Below are positions 5,084-5,206 of a DNA stretch of 5,206 bases, piece by piece; within the stretch, counting starts at the first letter, position 1, and each line of letters begins with the position of its first letter. The stretch is from NCBI GenBank assembly GCA_900758885.1, contig CAAETD010000019.1, positions 1 through 5,206 of the forward strand, in the 5' to 3' direction. Source of the stretch: an uncultured Collinsella sp. (GTDB lineage: Bacteria > Actinomycetota > Coriobacteriia > Coriobacteriales > Coriobacteriaceae). The position numbers and the translations under genes are program-made. The notes beneath the pieces were generated by a model, which saw nothing but the letters and a program-made list of their open reading frames with translations, was not told where the DNA came from and made no database searches.

Positions 5084-5206
5084 AGGCTTACGCTCTAATT
5101 GCCGCTCGCAAACATCGTCTATATCTCGAGGTCTAATACTTTTCCGAGAAGTGAACGACTGTTTTTGGACCCCCGAAGCATCGACATTTTTAGACGTCAA
5201 ACCCGC
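5084..5206. other. Non-coding tail with a partial repeat
   Basis: No gene is supported here. No strong terminator follows the membrane-protein gene. TCGACATTTTTAGACGTC (5181-5198) matches 16 of 18 positions of the loop of the hairpin at 2593-2647 (2612-2629). TTGCCG (5099-5104) and TATATC (5120-5125), 15 bp apart, are a weak plus-strand promoter candidate for a gene beyond the window. The right edge may cut a larger repeat. Confidence 0.4.

Overview
The window reads as ordinary chromosome of a moderately GC-rich actinobacterium. Protein style, XRE-type regulators and intergenic palindromes resemble Coriobacteriia, perhaps Collinsella or a relative. This is an impression from the sequence, not a database match. 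There are six protein genes, one cut by the left edge. I see no rRNA, tRNA, CRISPR array, integrase or transposase gene.

Left part, minus strand (1-1282): the N-terminal third of a MalY/PatB-type PLP-dependent C-S lyase/aminotransferase lies downstream of trmO, the tRNA m6t6A37 methyltransferase. trmO has no visible ribosome binding site. Its ATG follows a TACAAT -10-like hexamer by only 7 nt, which suggests a leaderless mRNA. A perfect 9-bp inverted repeat brackets that hexamer and covers the start codon.

Centre, plus strand (1365-2654): a divergent promoter drives a three-domain regulator (XRE helix-turn-helix, a four-cysteine zinc ribbon, then a TipAS-type ligand-binding domain). A CPYC glutaredoxin-like protein follows 51 nt later. 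They probably form a two-gene operon ending at a long hairpin with a T6 tract. In the classical TipA protein the TipAS domain is attached to a MerR-type head, so the XRE head with zinc ribbon is the most distinctive protein feature here.

Between the convergent glutaredoxin and dus genes lie two different long palindromes. The second (2663-2716) is two inverted copies of a 27-nt REP-like hairpin unit, which is the layout of a REPIN. A single 27-nt hairpin with a related loop but different stem lies at the 5' end of dus (3699-3725).

Right part: a tRNA-dihydrouridine synthase (minus) is divergent from an unrecognised three-pass membrane protein with a C-terminal domain predicted outside the membrane. 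The 271-bp gap between them holds a candidate promoter for each gene and several short dyads. The last 123 bp are non-coding and contain an 18-nt near-copy of the loop of the hairpin at 2593-2647, so this may be a second dispersed repeat family.
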